Assembly (NCBI RefSeq): GCF_009696265.1
Contig: NZ_VUMH01000020.1
Span: forward strand, 1-36,571
Source of the DNA: Desulfovibrio porci
Lineage (GTDB): Bacteria; Desulfobacterota; Desulfovibrionia; Desulfovibrionales; Desulfovibrionaceae
Direction of reading: 5' to 3'
DNA: 36,571 bases
Of the stretch, positions 27,119 through 35,040 are shown piece after piece. Position 1 is the first letter of the stretch. Each line of letters opens with the position of its first letter. The translations under genes and the position numbers were made by a program. Below the pieces are notes generated by a model, which saw only the letters and a list, made by a program, of their open reading frames with translations, did not search any database and had not been told where the DNA came from.

Positions 27119-27718
27119 TTACAGGGTGCAGAAGAAGATGACCCAGAACGGCACGCTGAAATCCAGAACCATGGCGTGCACGATGGAGATGAAAATCCAG
27201 TCCCGGCCCGCGTAACGGGCGATGATCGGCAGGGTGGTGTCCATGGTGGAGGCCCCGCCGCAGGAAATGGGGGCCAGCGGCCCCAGCAGGCGCACCAGCA
27301 GCGGCGTGCCGACCAGGGTCAGGATTTCGCGCAAAATGTTGCTGAGCAGAGCTACTGTGCCCAGTTCCGCGCCCTTGTACTGGGTGATGAAGATGGAGGA
27401 CAGGGAATAATAGGCAAAGCCCGCGCCCACGGCCAGGCAGTCCGCCAGACTGTACGCTAGAAAAAGGCTGGCCGCGGCCACGCCCGCGAAGGTGCCCACA
27501 GTGGTGGCCAGGGGGGCCAGCAGCACGCGCGGACGCAGGGTGCGCAGAATCTCTCCCAGCCGCCGGTCCGAACCGATGGACAGGCCCACCAGGCCCATGA
27601 GCAGCCAGAGCAGGTAGAGCGTGGCGTCATGCTCCACAAAATAGCGGGGAATCAGGCCCAGCCGGGCCAGACCCAGACCCGCGCCGAAAAAGGCCAGAAT
27701 CAACAGGCTTCCAGACAT
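27119..27718 (-). CDS. lysO: LysO-type lysine exporter, C-terminal half protein
   Basis: A 199-aa membrane protein corresponding to the C-terminal two thirds of E. coli LysO (YbjE), which exports lysine. Conserved segments are LLWLLMGLVGLSIGSD, GAGFAYYSLSSI, LLSNILREILTLVGTPLLVR and GGASTMDTTLPIIARYAGRD, then SIVHAMVLDFSVPFWVIFF. It starts with its own ATG 23 bases after the stop of the N-terminal half gene. Each half is intact and ends cleanly, so this looks like a natural two-gene form and not a recent frameshift. The two proteins probably assemble in the inner membrane. Substrate assignment to lysine is by family only. Confidence 0.8.
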   Translation of the reverse strand: MSGSLLILAFFGAGLGLARLGLIPRYFVEHDATLYLLWLLMGLVGLSIGSDRRLGEILRTLRPRVLLAPLATTVGTFAGVAAASLFLAYSLADCLAVGAGFAYYSLSSIFITQYKGAELGTVALLSNILREILTLVGTPLLVRLLGPLAPISCGGASTMDTTLPIIARYAGRDWIFISIVHAMVLDFSVPFWVIFFCTL

Positions 27719-27741
27719 AGGGACGTAAGGCTCCCGGCTCG

Positions 27742-28077
27742 TTACCCGCCGCCGTGCGGCGGCTGGACGTCAACAGGCGTTTTGGGGGAGTTCCCTGTGC
27801 CGGGGGGAGGGGGAAAATCACGGAACCAGCGCCGGATCACGGCCACACAGGCCAGGGAACCGGCCACGCCCGCCAGGGTCAGCAGCAGGGCCTTGCCGCC
27901 CAGCAGGGGCAGATTGCGCATCAGCTCCTCATTGCCGCCCACGGCCACGCCCAGAGAAAAAAGCAGCAGCATGATGGCGGGCGTAATGCAACGGCTCAGC
28001 GCGCCGAGCCAGCGCTGGCCGCGCAGGAGCCGCCCCAGCAGTATGCCCAGCAGCATCAGACCCATGGCGATGAACAT
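27742..28077 (-). CDS. lysO: LysO-type lysine exporter, N-terminal half protein
   Basis: A 111-aa protein with three membrane helices (about residues 1-18, 28-48 and 60-82) matching the N-terminal domain of LysO: MFIAMGLMLLGILLGRLL, TPAIMLLLFSLGVAVGGNEE, and LTLAGVAGSLACVAV. The C-terminal tail is proline- and glycine-rich (FPPPPGTGN to PPHGGG) and takes the place of the linker that joins the halves in single-gene LysO. GGGAAG precedes the ATG. It is encoded directly upstream of the C-terminal half and downstream of the UDG-like gene. Confidence 0.78.
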   Translation of the reverse strand: MFIAMGLMLLGILLGRLLRGQRWLGALSRCITPAIMLLLFSLGVAVGGNEELMRNLPLLGGKALLLTLAGVAGSLACVAVIRRWFRDFPPPPGTGNSPKTPVDVQPPHGGG

Positions 28078-28118
28078 CTTCTTCCCGTTTCCCTTGAGTG
28101 TGTCTGTCCGGCCGTCTG

Positions 28119-28928
28119 TCAGGCCCGGACCACCTGGCGCAGGGCCTGCCGTAAAAAAGCCAGCATGGCCGTGTAACGCTGTTCCTCGTGCAGCAGATAT
28201 TCCACATCCCAGAGCACCCAGACCAGATGCCCGTGATGGCGGGTCTGCTGCAGGGGGCGCAGACCGCCCGGCAGGGCCAGGGCCTTGACCGCCGCCGAGC
28301 CCATGACCACCACGCCGCGCGCGCCCAGCTTGTGCACGCCGGACCAGAAAGCGTCGGCATGGGGCGCGAAGCCGTTTGCGTCCGCCTCTCCTGCATCCTG
28401 GACTGGCAGGCAGGCGGGCCAGAAAGTATGGGTGCCCGCCGGATGGGCCAGATCGCCCAGCAGGCGTTGCAGAAAGGCCCGCCGGTCCAGGCGCTGCCTG
28501 TCGCGCGCGCCCTGCGCGTCGCAGATATCCCGGCCGAGATTCCAGTAGGTCCAGACCACCAGGCCGGGCCGGGTGGCCGCCAGACGTTCCCGCCAGGGCG
28601 CGGGCCAGACGTGCGGCGGCAAGGGCTGCCAGCGGCCGTCGTTCCAGGAGGTCGGTGGGGCCGGTGAGGTCTGGCCGGCTTCGGCGGCAACCCGCATCGG
28701 GGCGGCGGAATTCTCCGCGCGTGGCGGGCGGCGCGGCTCAGCCGGATGTGCCGGGCGGGCGGGCGCGACGGGCGACGCCGGGCGGACCGGCTGCGTATTC
28801 CGGCGCGCAGGTTGCGGCAAAGCGGCGCCGAACGAGCGTTCCGGAGGGACGTCGCCGGGCAGCAGCAGGCAGCGCAGGCCACGGCTCTGCCAGAGCGCGC
28901 CCAGCGGATTCAGATCCGCAAAAGCCAT
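28119..28928 (-). CDS. uracil-DNA-glycosylase-like protein with Pro/Ala-rich linker
   Basis: A 269-aa protein. Residues 1-33 form a short conserved-looking start (MAFADLNPLGALWQSRGLRC), residues about 35-95 are a low-complexity proline/alanine/arginine linker, and residues about 100-269 form a compact domain. That domain has the general pattern of the UDG fold: LVVWTYWNLGRDIC, a helix LDRRAFLQRLLGDL, FWPACLP, ARGVVVMGSAAVKAL and a C-terminal strand-helix VLWDVEYLLHEEQ. The classical catalytic GExPG motif is not visible, so activity on uracil is doubtful. The ATG at 28928 lies within the last 19 bases of coaBC and has GGGAG upstream, so it is coupled to coaBC. The UDG comparison was made by eye and is tentative. 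Confidence 0.65.
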   Translation of the reverse strand: MAFADLNPLGALWQSRGLRCLLLPGDVPPERSFGAALPQPARRNTQPVRPASPVAPARPAHPAEPRRPPRAENSAAPMRVAAEAGQTSPAPPTSWNDGRWQPLPPHVWPAPWRERLAATRPGLVVWTYWNLGRDICDAQGARDRQRLDRRAFLQRLLGDLAHPAGTHTFWPACLPVQDAGEADANGFAPHADAFWSGVHKLGARGVVVMGSAAVKALALPGGLRPLQQTRHHGHLVWVLWDVEYLLHEEQRYTAMLAFLRQALRQVVRA

Positions 28929-30172
28929 GAGCACAGCTCCCAGGCCACATCGGCCTTGCTTTGTGAGGGCCAGATTTCCTCGCGGCCGTGCGCGTCGGCC
29001 ACGGCCATGCTGTTGGTGGGCGCGCCAAAGCCGCTGTCCGGCGCGTTGACGCGGTTGGCCGCCAGCAGGTCGGCCTTTTTGCGGGCCAGTTTGGCGCGCG
29101 CCAGAGGCAGCAGGGCGTCCATGTCCGGGGTGGTTTCCGCCGCGAAGCCCAGCACTTTCTGGCCGGGACGGCACACGGCGGCCAGGCTTTGCAGAATGTC
29201 CGGATTAGGACTGAATTTCAGGCTGAAGCCTTCCGGGGCCTCGGATTTCTTGAATTTGCGCCCGCAGCCGCATTCCGGGGGATCGGGCGAAAAATCGGCC
29301 ACGGCGGCCGTGAACATGCCCATATCCATATCCGGCCAGAGGCTTCGCGCGGCCTCGTGCATTTCGCGCGCGCCGGTCACGTCGAGGCGGCGCACGCCCC
29401 GCGGCAGAAAGGCCGTGACCCCCGGCCCGCAGACGGCCGCCACCTCGGCCCCGCGCAGCCAGGCGCAAACGGCCAGGGCCGCGCCCATCAGGCCGCTGGA
29501 GGGATTGGACCAGAAGCGTACCCCGTCCCAGGCCTCACGCGTGGGCCCCAGCGTGACCATGACCCGCAGCCCGGCCATGTCCTGCGGGGCCAGAGCCCGC
29601 AAACCGGCCAGAAAAATTTCCGGCAGGGCGGCCAGTCGTCCCCGGCCTTCGTCGCCGCAGGCCGTGCCGCCGCGGTCCGGCCCCACGAAACGCGCGCCGC
29701 GCTGTTCCAGCAGGGCCGCGTTGGCCTGAACGGCCGGGTGGGTCCACATGCGCGGGTTCATGGCCGGGGCCAGGACCAGGGGGCCGTCAAAGGCCAGGGC
29801 CTGCGCCGAGAGCATGTCCGAGGCCGCGCCGTGGGCCAGACGCGCCAGGGCGTCGGCCGAGACCGGAGCCACAACCATGGCCTGGGCGCGCTGCCCCGGT
29901 TCCAGATGGGCGAAAATATCCTGGCCCGGCTCGAACATGCCGCCATAGACCGGCAGTGCGCCCAGAGACTCGAAGAGCAGGGGCGTGACGAAGCGCCGGG
30001 CCCCGTCCGTGAGCGTGACCGAGACGTGGACGCCCAGTTTGAGCCAGGCCCGCAGCAGGTCCGTGGCCCGGTAGCAGGCCACCGAACCGCAGACGCCCAG
30101 ATGCAGGCGCTTGTGGGCAAAGCGCGTGCTCTGGTCAAACGGGGCGGCAAGAGACGCGGCAGGGCAGGTCAC
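28910..30172 (-). CDS. coaBC: bifunctional phosphopantothenoylcysteine decarboxylase / phosphopantothenate-cysteine ligase
   Basis: A 420-aa enzyme for two steps of coenzyme A synthesis. The N-terminal CoaC flavoprotein domain has LGVCGSVACYRATDLLRAW, PVSADALARLAHGAASDML, the PAMN motif (APAMNPRMWTHPAVQAN) and the active-site cysteine in GTACGDEGRGRL. The C-terminal CoaB domain has VMVTLGPTREAWDGVRFWSN, SSGLMGAALA and TAAVADFSP, plus the lysine-rich KFKKSE region. The GTG at 30172 is chosen because AGGAG lies 9 bases upstream and family sequence begins shortly after; longer in-frame extensions do not look like CoaC. GTG and the stop of the upstream lipoprotein overlap as GTGA. The gene also overlaps the downstream UDG-like gene by 19 bases. 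Confidence 0.93.
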   Translation of the reverse strand: MTCPAASLAAPFDQSTRFAHKRLHLGVCGSVACYRATDLLRAWLKLGVHVSVTLTDGARRFVTPLLFESLGALPVYGGMFEPGQDIFAHLEPGQRAQAMVVAPVSADALARLAHGAASDMLSAQALAFDGPLVLAPAMNPRMWTHPAVQANAALLEQRGARFVGPDRGGTACGDEGRGRLAALPEIFLAGLRALAPQDMAGLRVMVTLGPTREAWDGVRFWSNPSSGLMGAALAVCAWLRGAEVAAVCGPGVTAFLPRGVRRLDVTGAREMHEAARSLWPDMDMGMFTAAVADFSPDPPECGCGRKFKKSEAPEGFSLKFSPNPDILQSLAAVCRPGQKVLGFAAETTPDMDALLPLARAKLARKKADLLAANRVNAPDSGFGAPTNSMAVADAHGREEIWPSQSKADVAWELCSWLLRI

Positions 30173-30807
30173 AGATTGCGCTCCTGCAAGCCGCCGGAAG
30201 CGGCGGGCGCTCCGCCGCCCTGGTCGCCGCTCCCTCCCCATTGCTCGGTGGCGCCGGGCGCGGGTGGCGGCGTGGGGCTGCTCTGTCCCCTTTCGCCGCT
30301 TATGGGCGGATATTCCTCACCGGGCAGCTCGGCGCCGCTTTCCGCCGCGCCGGGCAGGCTGAGGGCCGCGCCGTCGGGCAGGCGGCCGCCCGTCCAGATT
30401 TCAAGAATGGTCAGCACGGTCTGGCGGCGGAAAGCCAGCACGGCCAGACTGTTGCCCTTGTCGTAGACGTAGAGGGAGCGGTCCCCCTTGCGCAGGGAGA
30501 GGCGCAGCTGCCAGCCCTGGCCCTGCAGGGCTGTGAACATGCTCTGCGCCGCCTGCGCGGCGTCCACATTGCCGCGCAGGGTTTCCAGACCCTCACGGCC
30601 CCCGTCCGCGCCGTAATTCATATAGCCGTGCGAGGCGTAGCGCTGCATGCCGGCGGGCAGGGGCACGCCCAGCAGCTGGCTGGACGCCGCGTCCGCGCCG
30701 CCGGTGAGCGGGTCATTGGAAAAGGGATTGCCGACGCCCATGGAGGCGCAGCCTTGGGCGGCGGCGAGGACCAGCCCCAGAGCGAGGGTGACAAGCGTGC
30801 GTCGCAT
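30169..30807 (-). CDS. predicted lipoprotein of unknown function
   Basis: A 212-aa protein with a signal peptide and lipobox LAAAQGC (Cys20), so it is likely lipid-anchored. Residues about 45-140 form a small alpha/beta domain (GYMNYGADGGREGLETLRG; FTALQGQGWQLRLSLRKGDR; SLYVYDKGNSLAVLAFRRQ) that I do not recognise. The last 70 residues are a disordered Pro/Gly/Ser/Ala-rich tail. The start has AAGGAG 8 bases upstream. Its stop overlaps the GTG start of coaBC, so this lipoprotein heads the coaBC operon and its translation probably sets coaBC levels. There is no evident link to coenzyme A. Confidence 0.75.
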   Translation of the reverse strand: MRRTLVTLALGLVLAAAQGCASMGVGNPFSNDPLTGGADAASSQLLGVPLPAGMQRYASHGYMNYGADGGREGLETLRGNVDAAQAAQSMFTALQGQGWQLRLSLRKGDRSLYVYDKGNSLAVLAFRRQTVLTILEIWTGGRLPDGAALSLPGAAESGAELPGEEYPPISGERGQSSPTPPPAPGATEQWGGSGDQGGGAPAASGGLQERNL

Positions 30808-31137
30808 GGCTATACTCCTTCCCCCGGACGCTCAGGCCGTCCGGATTCAGGAACACAGCCTAGCCTCTCCGCCGCGCCCTGACAAGCCCGGCGGCGGGCC
30901 GGGTCAAAACGGGCAGATCAAAAAAGACCGCGCCGACAAATTGGGGTTCTGAATGTTCAGTCTGTCGCGCTTGGCGGATCTGCGGTTCAGCGATGTTGAG
31001 CAAGGCCTTCGTCATTCCGTCGGAATGACGCGGAGGCGGATGCCGACGCCGGAAGAATCCGGCGGAAAATGAAGCCGATAATAAATAAGACGCGCTTGCC
31101 GCACAGGCCGGGCGCAGCAGCGAGGCCCGCCACAGCC
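30808..31137. other. 330-bp divergent intergenic region (lipoprotein operon / queA)
   Basis: This holds the promoters of two divergent units, but no consensus-quality -35/-10 pair stands out. A short perfect hairpin CGTCATTCC-g-t-c-GGAATGACG (31010-31030, arms GTCATTCC/GGAATGAC) lies on the queA side. No gene is supported. Confidence 0.5.
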
Positions 31138-32256
31138 ATGATTCCCGAAGAAGCCGATTTTTTTCTGAGCAGCTACCGTTTTGATCTGCCGCCGGAGCAG
31201 ATCGCCCAGTTCCCTCCGGAAGAGCGCGGCGCATCGCGTCTGCTGGTCATGCCGCGCAAGGGCGCTCCCGATCCTTGCCCTGAACTGCGTCACGCCATGT
31301 TCAGCGAACTGCCCGACCTGTTGCCGCCCGGCGCGCTGATCGTAGCCAACAATTCGCGCGTCCTCCAGGCCCGCCTGCTGGGATCGCGGTTTACGGGCGG
31401 CAAAGTGGAATTTCTGCTGCTCACGCCCCTGCCCCTGGTCATGGAGCGGGCCTCCCCCGACAAGGCCGGCGGCGCGGACGCCTTCAGCGCCGAGGCCGAG
31501 GGGCTGGTGCGTTGCGGCGGCAGCGTGCGCGAGGGCGAAACCTTCGCCTTCGGCGCGGGCATCAGGGTCACGGTGCTGGAATCCGGCCCCTTCGGCAAAC
31601 GCCGGGTGCGGCTGGCCTGGCGGGGCGATCTGGCCAAGGCCTTCGCGGCTACCGGGCACATCCCCCTGCCGCCCTACATTAAACGCGCCGACGGCGAAGA
31701 GGACCTCAGCCGTTACCAGACCGTCTACGCCAGGGACGACAAAACCGGCTCCGTGGCCGCGCCCACGGCCGGTCTGCATTTCACCCCGGCTCTGCGCGAG
31801 CGGCTGGCGGCGCGGGGCTTTGAATGGGCCGAAGTGACCCTCTACGTGGGTTACGGCACTTTCAGTCCGGTGCGCAGCGAGGATATTCGCGGCCACCGCA
31901 TGCACCGTGAATATGTGGAGGTGCCTGAGGCCACCGCCGAAGCCGTGGCCAGGGCCAAGGCCCAGGGCCGTCCCGTGCTGGCTGTGGGCACCACCAGCGT
32001 GCGGACCCTGGAGGGCGTGGCCGAACTCTGCGGCCGGGTGCAGCCCTACACGGGCTGGACGGACATTTTTCTCTATCCCGGCAGGAGTTTTCGCGTGGTG
32101 GACGCCATGCTGACCAACTTCCATCTGCCGGAATCCTCGCTGCTCATGCTGGTTTCGGCCTTTGCCGGGCGTGAGCGCATGCTGGCGGCCTATGCCGAAG
32201 CCGTGGCCCGGGGCTACCGCTTTTTCTCCTACGGGGACGCCATGCTTATAAAGTAG
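31138..32256 (+). CDS. queA: S-adenosylmethionine:tRNA ribosyltransferase-isomerase
   Basis: A 372-aa enzyme of the queuosine pathway. It transfers the ribosyl part of SAM to 7-aminomethyl-7-deazaguanine at tRNA position 34 to make epoxyqueuosine. Signature segments: YRFDLPPEQIAQFPPEERGA, SRLLVM, NNSRVLQARLLG, IPLPPYIKR, ERLAARGFEWAEVTLYVGYG, TFSPVRSEDIRGHRMHREYV and VGTTSVRTLEGVA, then GWTDIFLYPGRSFRVVDAML and TNFHLPESSLLMLVSAFAGR. The ATG at 31138 is chosen because homology begins there; an in-frame ATG at 31069 extends into unconserved sequence. The ribosome binding site is weak (GAGG, distant). Length is slightly above the usual 340-360 through an insert around residues 100-125. Confidence 0.95.
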   Translation: MIPEEADFFLSSYRFDLPPEQIAQFPPEERGASRLLVMPRKGAPDPCPELRHAMFSELPDLLPPGALIVANNSRVLQARLLGSRFTGGKVEFLLLTPLPLVMERASPDKAGGADAFSAEAEGLVRCGGSVREGETFAFGAGIRVTVLESGPFGKRRVRLAWRGDLAKAFAATGHIPLPPYIKRADGEEDLSRYQTVYARDDKTGSVAAPTAGLHFTPALRERLAARGFEWAEVTLYVGYGTFSPVRSEDIRGHRMHREYVEVPEATAEAVARAKAQGRPVLAVGTTSVRTLEGVAELCGRVQPYTGWTDIFLYPGRSFRVVDAMLTNFHLPESSLLMLVSAFAGRERMLAAYAEAVARGYRFFSYGDAMLIK

Positions 32257-32332
32257 GCGGGACCGGTTTCCCGGTCCGTATCCAATGCGGACGCAGCGCC
32301 CGCGGAGACGCTGCAAGGAGCGCAAAAAACAT

Positions 32333-32569
32333 ATGTCGCGAATAGTTTTTCTGGAAGACCGCTGCAAGGGTTGCCGTCTCTGCGTGGAGGCCTGCCCTGT
32401 GCATATTCTTCGTCCGTCGGGGCGTTTCAACCATCAGGGCTATGAAATTATGGAGATGGACGGCCAGTGCACGGGCTGCGCCTCCTGCGCCGTCATGTGC
32501 CCGGACGCGGCCATCCGGGTGTTCAAAAGCGCCAAAGCCAAAAGCGCGGCGGAAGGGGGCGCGGCATGA
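32333..32569 (+). CDS. ferredoxin subunit (2x[4Fe-4S]) of 2-oxoacid:ferredoxin oxidoreductase
   Basis: A 78-aa protein with two [4Fe-4S] motifs, CKGCRLCVEACP and CTGCASCAVMCP, characteristic of the delta subunit that passes electrons from the thiamine-dependent catalytic subunits to ferredoxin. AAGGAG lies 12 bases before the ATG. The stop overlaps the next start (ATGA). It is the first of four genes (delta, alpha, beta, gamma) of a Vor/Kor-type enzyme. The C-terminal tail is basic and alanine-rich. Confidence 0.93.
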   Translation: MSRIVFLEDRCKGCRLCVEACPVHILRPSGRFNHQGYEIMEMDGQCTGCASCAVMCPDAAIRVFKSAKAKSAAEGGAA

Positions 32570-33666
32570 GCGCATCACAGACGGAACGCGTGCTGATCAA
32601 GGGCAACGAGGCTGTGGCCTTCGGCGCGGTGGACGCGGGCTGCCGCTGCTATTTCGGCTATCCCATCACGCCCCAGAATGAAATTCCCGAGGCTCTCTCC
32701 GTGCTGCTGCCAGAGAACGGCGGCCGGTTCGTGCAGGCCGAAAGCGAAGTGGCCGCCTCCAACATGCTGCTGGGCGCGGCGGCCTGTGGCGTCCCGGCCA
32801 TGACCTCGTCCTCCGGCTGCGGCATCTCGCTGATGCAGGAGGCCGTTTCCTACATGGCCGGCAGCCACGTGCCGGGCGTCATCGTCAACATGCAGCGCGG
32901 CGGCCCCGGCCTGGGGGACATCGGCCCCTCCCAGGGCGACTATTTTCAGGCGGTCAAGGGCGGCGGCCACGGCGACCACCGCAATCTGGTCCTGGCCCCG
33001 GCCACGGCGCAGGAATGCTACGACTTCATGTTCCGGGCCTTTGCCCTGGCCTTCAAGTACGCCAATCCGGTCATGGTGCTGGGCGACGCCATTGTGGGCC
33101 AGATCAAGGAACCCGTGCGCCGCGAGCCTCCCAGGGACGCCATGCGGCCCGAAGACATCCGGGCTCTGGCCAAGGACTGGCGGCTGGAGGGCTACGGCAG
33201 ACGCGGCCCCGGCGCGGCCCCGCGCCTGCTCAAATCCGTGTATCTGGCCGAAGGAGCCCTGGCCGAGCGCAACCGCCTGCTGATGGAAAAATACGCGGCC
33301 ATGCGCGCGGAAACCGCCTTTGAACAGACAGATACGGACGATGCCGAGCTGATCGTGGTGGCCTTCGGCTCCATGGCCCGCATCGCGCGCAGCGCCATCC
33401 GGCAGTTGCGCGCGCAGGGGCACAAGCCGGGCCTGTTCCGGCCCGTGACCCTGTATCCTTTCCCGGATGAGGCCCTGCGCGCTCTGGCGCCGGGACGGCG
33501 CTTCCTGGTTATCGAACAGAATACCGGCCAGATGGTCGAGGACGTGCGCCTGACGCTCAACGGCGCGGCCGCGGTTTCTTGGCACGGGGTCATGCCCGGC
33601 CTGTTCATCGGTGCGGACGAACTGACGGAGCCCATCCTCCGGGCGCTCAAGGAGAAAAAACAATGA
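32566..33666 (+). CDS. 2-oxoacid:ferredoxin oxidoreductase alpha subunit (VorB/KorA type)
   Basis: A 366-aa subunit that, with the beta subunit, decarboxylates a 2-oxoacid with thiamine diphosphate and coenzyme A to acyl-CoA. Family sequences are KGNEAVAFGAVDAGCRCYF, GYPITPQNEIPEAL, the segment VQAESEVAASNMLLGAAACG, GPGLGDIGPSQGDYFQAVKG and NPVMVLGDAIVGQIKEPV, then VAFGSMARIARSAIRQLRAQ and FRPVTLYPFPDEALRALA. The sequence resembles branched-chain 2-ketoacid (VorB) and 2-oxoglutarate (KorA) enzymes about equally to the eye, so the substrate is not assigned. Starts at an ATGA junction with the ferredoxin gene and ends at one with the beta gene. Confidence 0.92.
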   Translation: MSASQTERVLIKGNEAVAFGAVDAGCRCYFGYPITPQNEIPEALSVLLPENGGRFVQAESEVAASNMLLGAAACGVPAMTSSSGCGISLMQEAVSYMAGSHVPGVIVNMQRGGPGLGDIGPSQGDYFQAVKGGGHGDHRNLVLAPATAQECYDFMFRAFALAFKYANPVMVLGDAIVGQIKEPVRREPPRDAMRPEDIRALAKDWRLEGYGRRGPGAAPRLLKSVYLAEGALAERNRLLMEKYAAMRAETAFEQTDTDDAELIVVAFGSMARIARSAIRQLRAQGHKPGLFRPVTLYPFPDEALRALAPGRRFLVIEQNTGQMVEDVRLTLNGAAAVSWHGVMPGLFIGADELTEPILRALKEKKQ

Positions 33667-34499
33667 CCCAGGTTTCGGAATCAGCCGACGCGTTGCGGCC
33701 GCAGCCGGGCGAAAGTCTGGTGTTTGACGTCAATCCCGTCCTTAACGAGCGTCCCACCCACTACTGCCCCGGTTGCCATCACGGCATCACCCACCGTCTG
33801 GTCAGCGAAGTGCTGCACGAGCTGGGCGTGGCCGACAGGACCATACTGGTGGCCTCGGTGGGCTGCGCGACCTTTACCTACGATTACTTCAACGTGGACG
33901 GCCTGGAGGCTCCGCACGGCCGGGCCTGCGCCGTGGCCACGGGCGTGCGCCGGGCCAGGCCCGACGCCGTGGTCTTCACCTACCAGGGCGACGGCGACAT
34001 GGCGGCCATCGGTCTGGCCGAGTCCCTGCACGCGGCCAACCGGGGCGAGAAGATCACCACCATCTTCATCAACAATACGGTCTACGGCATGACCGGCGGC
34101 CAGATGGCCCCCACCACTCTGGTGGGCCAGAAGACCACCACCACGCGCCAGGGCCGCTCGCTGAGCAATGAGGGCGGGCCGGTGCGCCTGGCCGAGATCA
34201 TGGCCCAGCTCGACGGCGTGGCCTATGCCGAGCGCTGTGCCCTGGATTCGGTCAAGCATGTGCGCGCGGCCAAAAAGGCCATGCGCAAGGCGTTTGAAGT
34301 GCAGCTCGACGGTCTGGGCTTCGGTTTCGTGGAGCTGCTTTCGGGCTGCCCCACCAACTGGCATCTGGACCCGGTGGCGGCCAACAGGCGCATTGCCGAG
34401 GTTATGATTCCGGTCTTTCCCCTGGGCGTGTTCAAGGACGCGACCGCGTCCGGACCGGCGGCGGACGCCGGGCAGGCGAAGGAGGCTCCCCGTGGCTGA
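33663..34499 (+). CDS. 2-oxoacid:ferredoxin oxidoreductase beta subunit (thiamine diphosphate-binding)
   Basis: A 278-aa subunit carrying the thiamine diphosphate and an iron-sulfur ligand set. Conserved segments: THYCPGCHHGITHRLVSEVL (Cys ligands), SVGCATFTYDYF, the TPP motif GDGDMAAIGLAESLHAANRG with IFINNTVYGMTGGQMAPTT, and ELLSGCPTNWHLDP. The tail after PVFPLGVFKD is alanine-rich and variable. The ATG overlaps the alpha stop; the gamma gene starts 8 bases before the stop of this gene. Confidence 0.94.
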   Translation: MTQVSESADALRPQPGESLVFDVNPVLNERPTHYCPGCHHGITHRLVSEVLHELGVADRTILVASVGCATFTYDYFNVDGLEAPHGRACAVATGVRRARPDAVVFTYQGDGDMAAIGLAESLHAANRGEKITTIFINNTVYGMTGGQMAPTTLVGQKTTTTRQGRSLSNEGGPVRLAEIMAQLDGVAYAERCALDSVKHVRAAKKAMRKAFEVQLDGLGFGFVELLSGCPTNWHLDPVAANRRIAEVMIPVFPLGVFKDATASGPAADAGQAKEAPRG

Positions 34500-35031
34500 G
34501 TATCAGGACGTGATCATGGCCGGTTTCGGCGGCCAGGGCGTGATGCTGATCGGCAATCTACTGGCGCAGGCCGGGATGGAACACGGCCTGGAAGTGAGCT
34601 TTATCCCGGTCTACGGCGCGGAAATGCGCGGCGGCACGGCCAACTGCACCGTGGTGCTGGACAGCCACCCCATCGGCTCGCCCCTGGTGCGCGAACCGCT
34701 GTCCACCATTGTGCTCAACGAGCCCTCGCTGGACAAATTCCAGCCGCGCCTGCGCAAGGACGGCGTGCAGATCGTCAACGCCTCGCTGATCCGCGAGGAG
34801 CTTTTGGACAGGAAGCTGCGCAGCGTCTATATTCCGGCCAATGACATGGCCCACGAACTGGGCAATGTGAAGCTGGCCAACATGGTGGCCCTGGGGGCCT
34901 GGCTCAAGGCCACGGGCGCGTTGCCGCTGACGGCGGTGCGGGAGGCGCTCAAGCGCGTGGTCAGTGCGCATTACGCCAAGCTGATCCCGGTCAACGCCCA
35001 GGCCCTGGAAGTGGGATACAGTTTCGGATAA
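34492..35031 (+). CDS. 2-oxoacid:ferredoxin oxidoreductase gamma subunit
   Basis: A 179-aa gamma subunit. The hallmark GFGGQGVMLIGNLLAQAG is at the N-terminus, followed by FIPVYGAEMRGGTANCTVVL, STIVLNEPSLDKF and NMVALGAWLKATGALPL. The gamma subunit completes the heterotetramer. The start is GTG at 34492, with GGAGG upstream, inside the end of the beta gene. This gene ends 9 bases before the next open frame. Confidence 0.94.
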   Translation: MAEYQDVIMAGFGGQGVMLIGNLLAQAGMEHGLEVSFIPVYGAEMRGGTANCTVVLDSHPIGSPLVREPLSTIVLNEPSLDKFQPRLRKDGVQIVNASLIREELLDRKLRSVYIPANDMAHELGNVKLANMVALGAWLKATGALPLTAVREALKRVVSAHYAKLIPVNAQALEVGYSFG

Positions 35032-35040
35032 GGAAATCTC

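Noticed and set aside
27119..28077. lysO as a frameshifted pseudogene
   Set aside because: The downstream half has its own ATG, the upstream half ends in a distinct Pro/Gly tail, and both keep all conserved segments, so a natural split is more likely.
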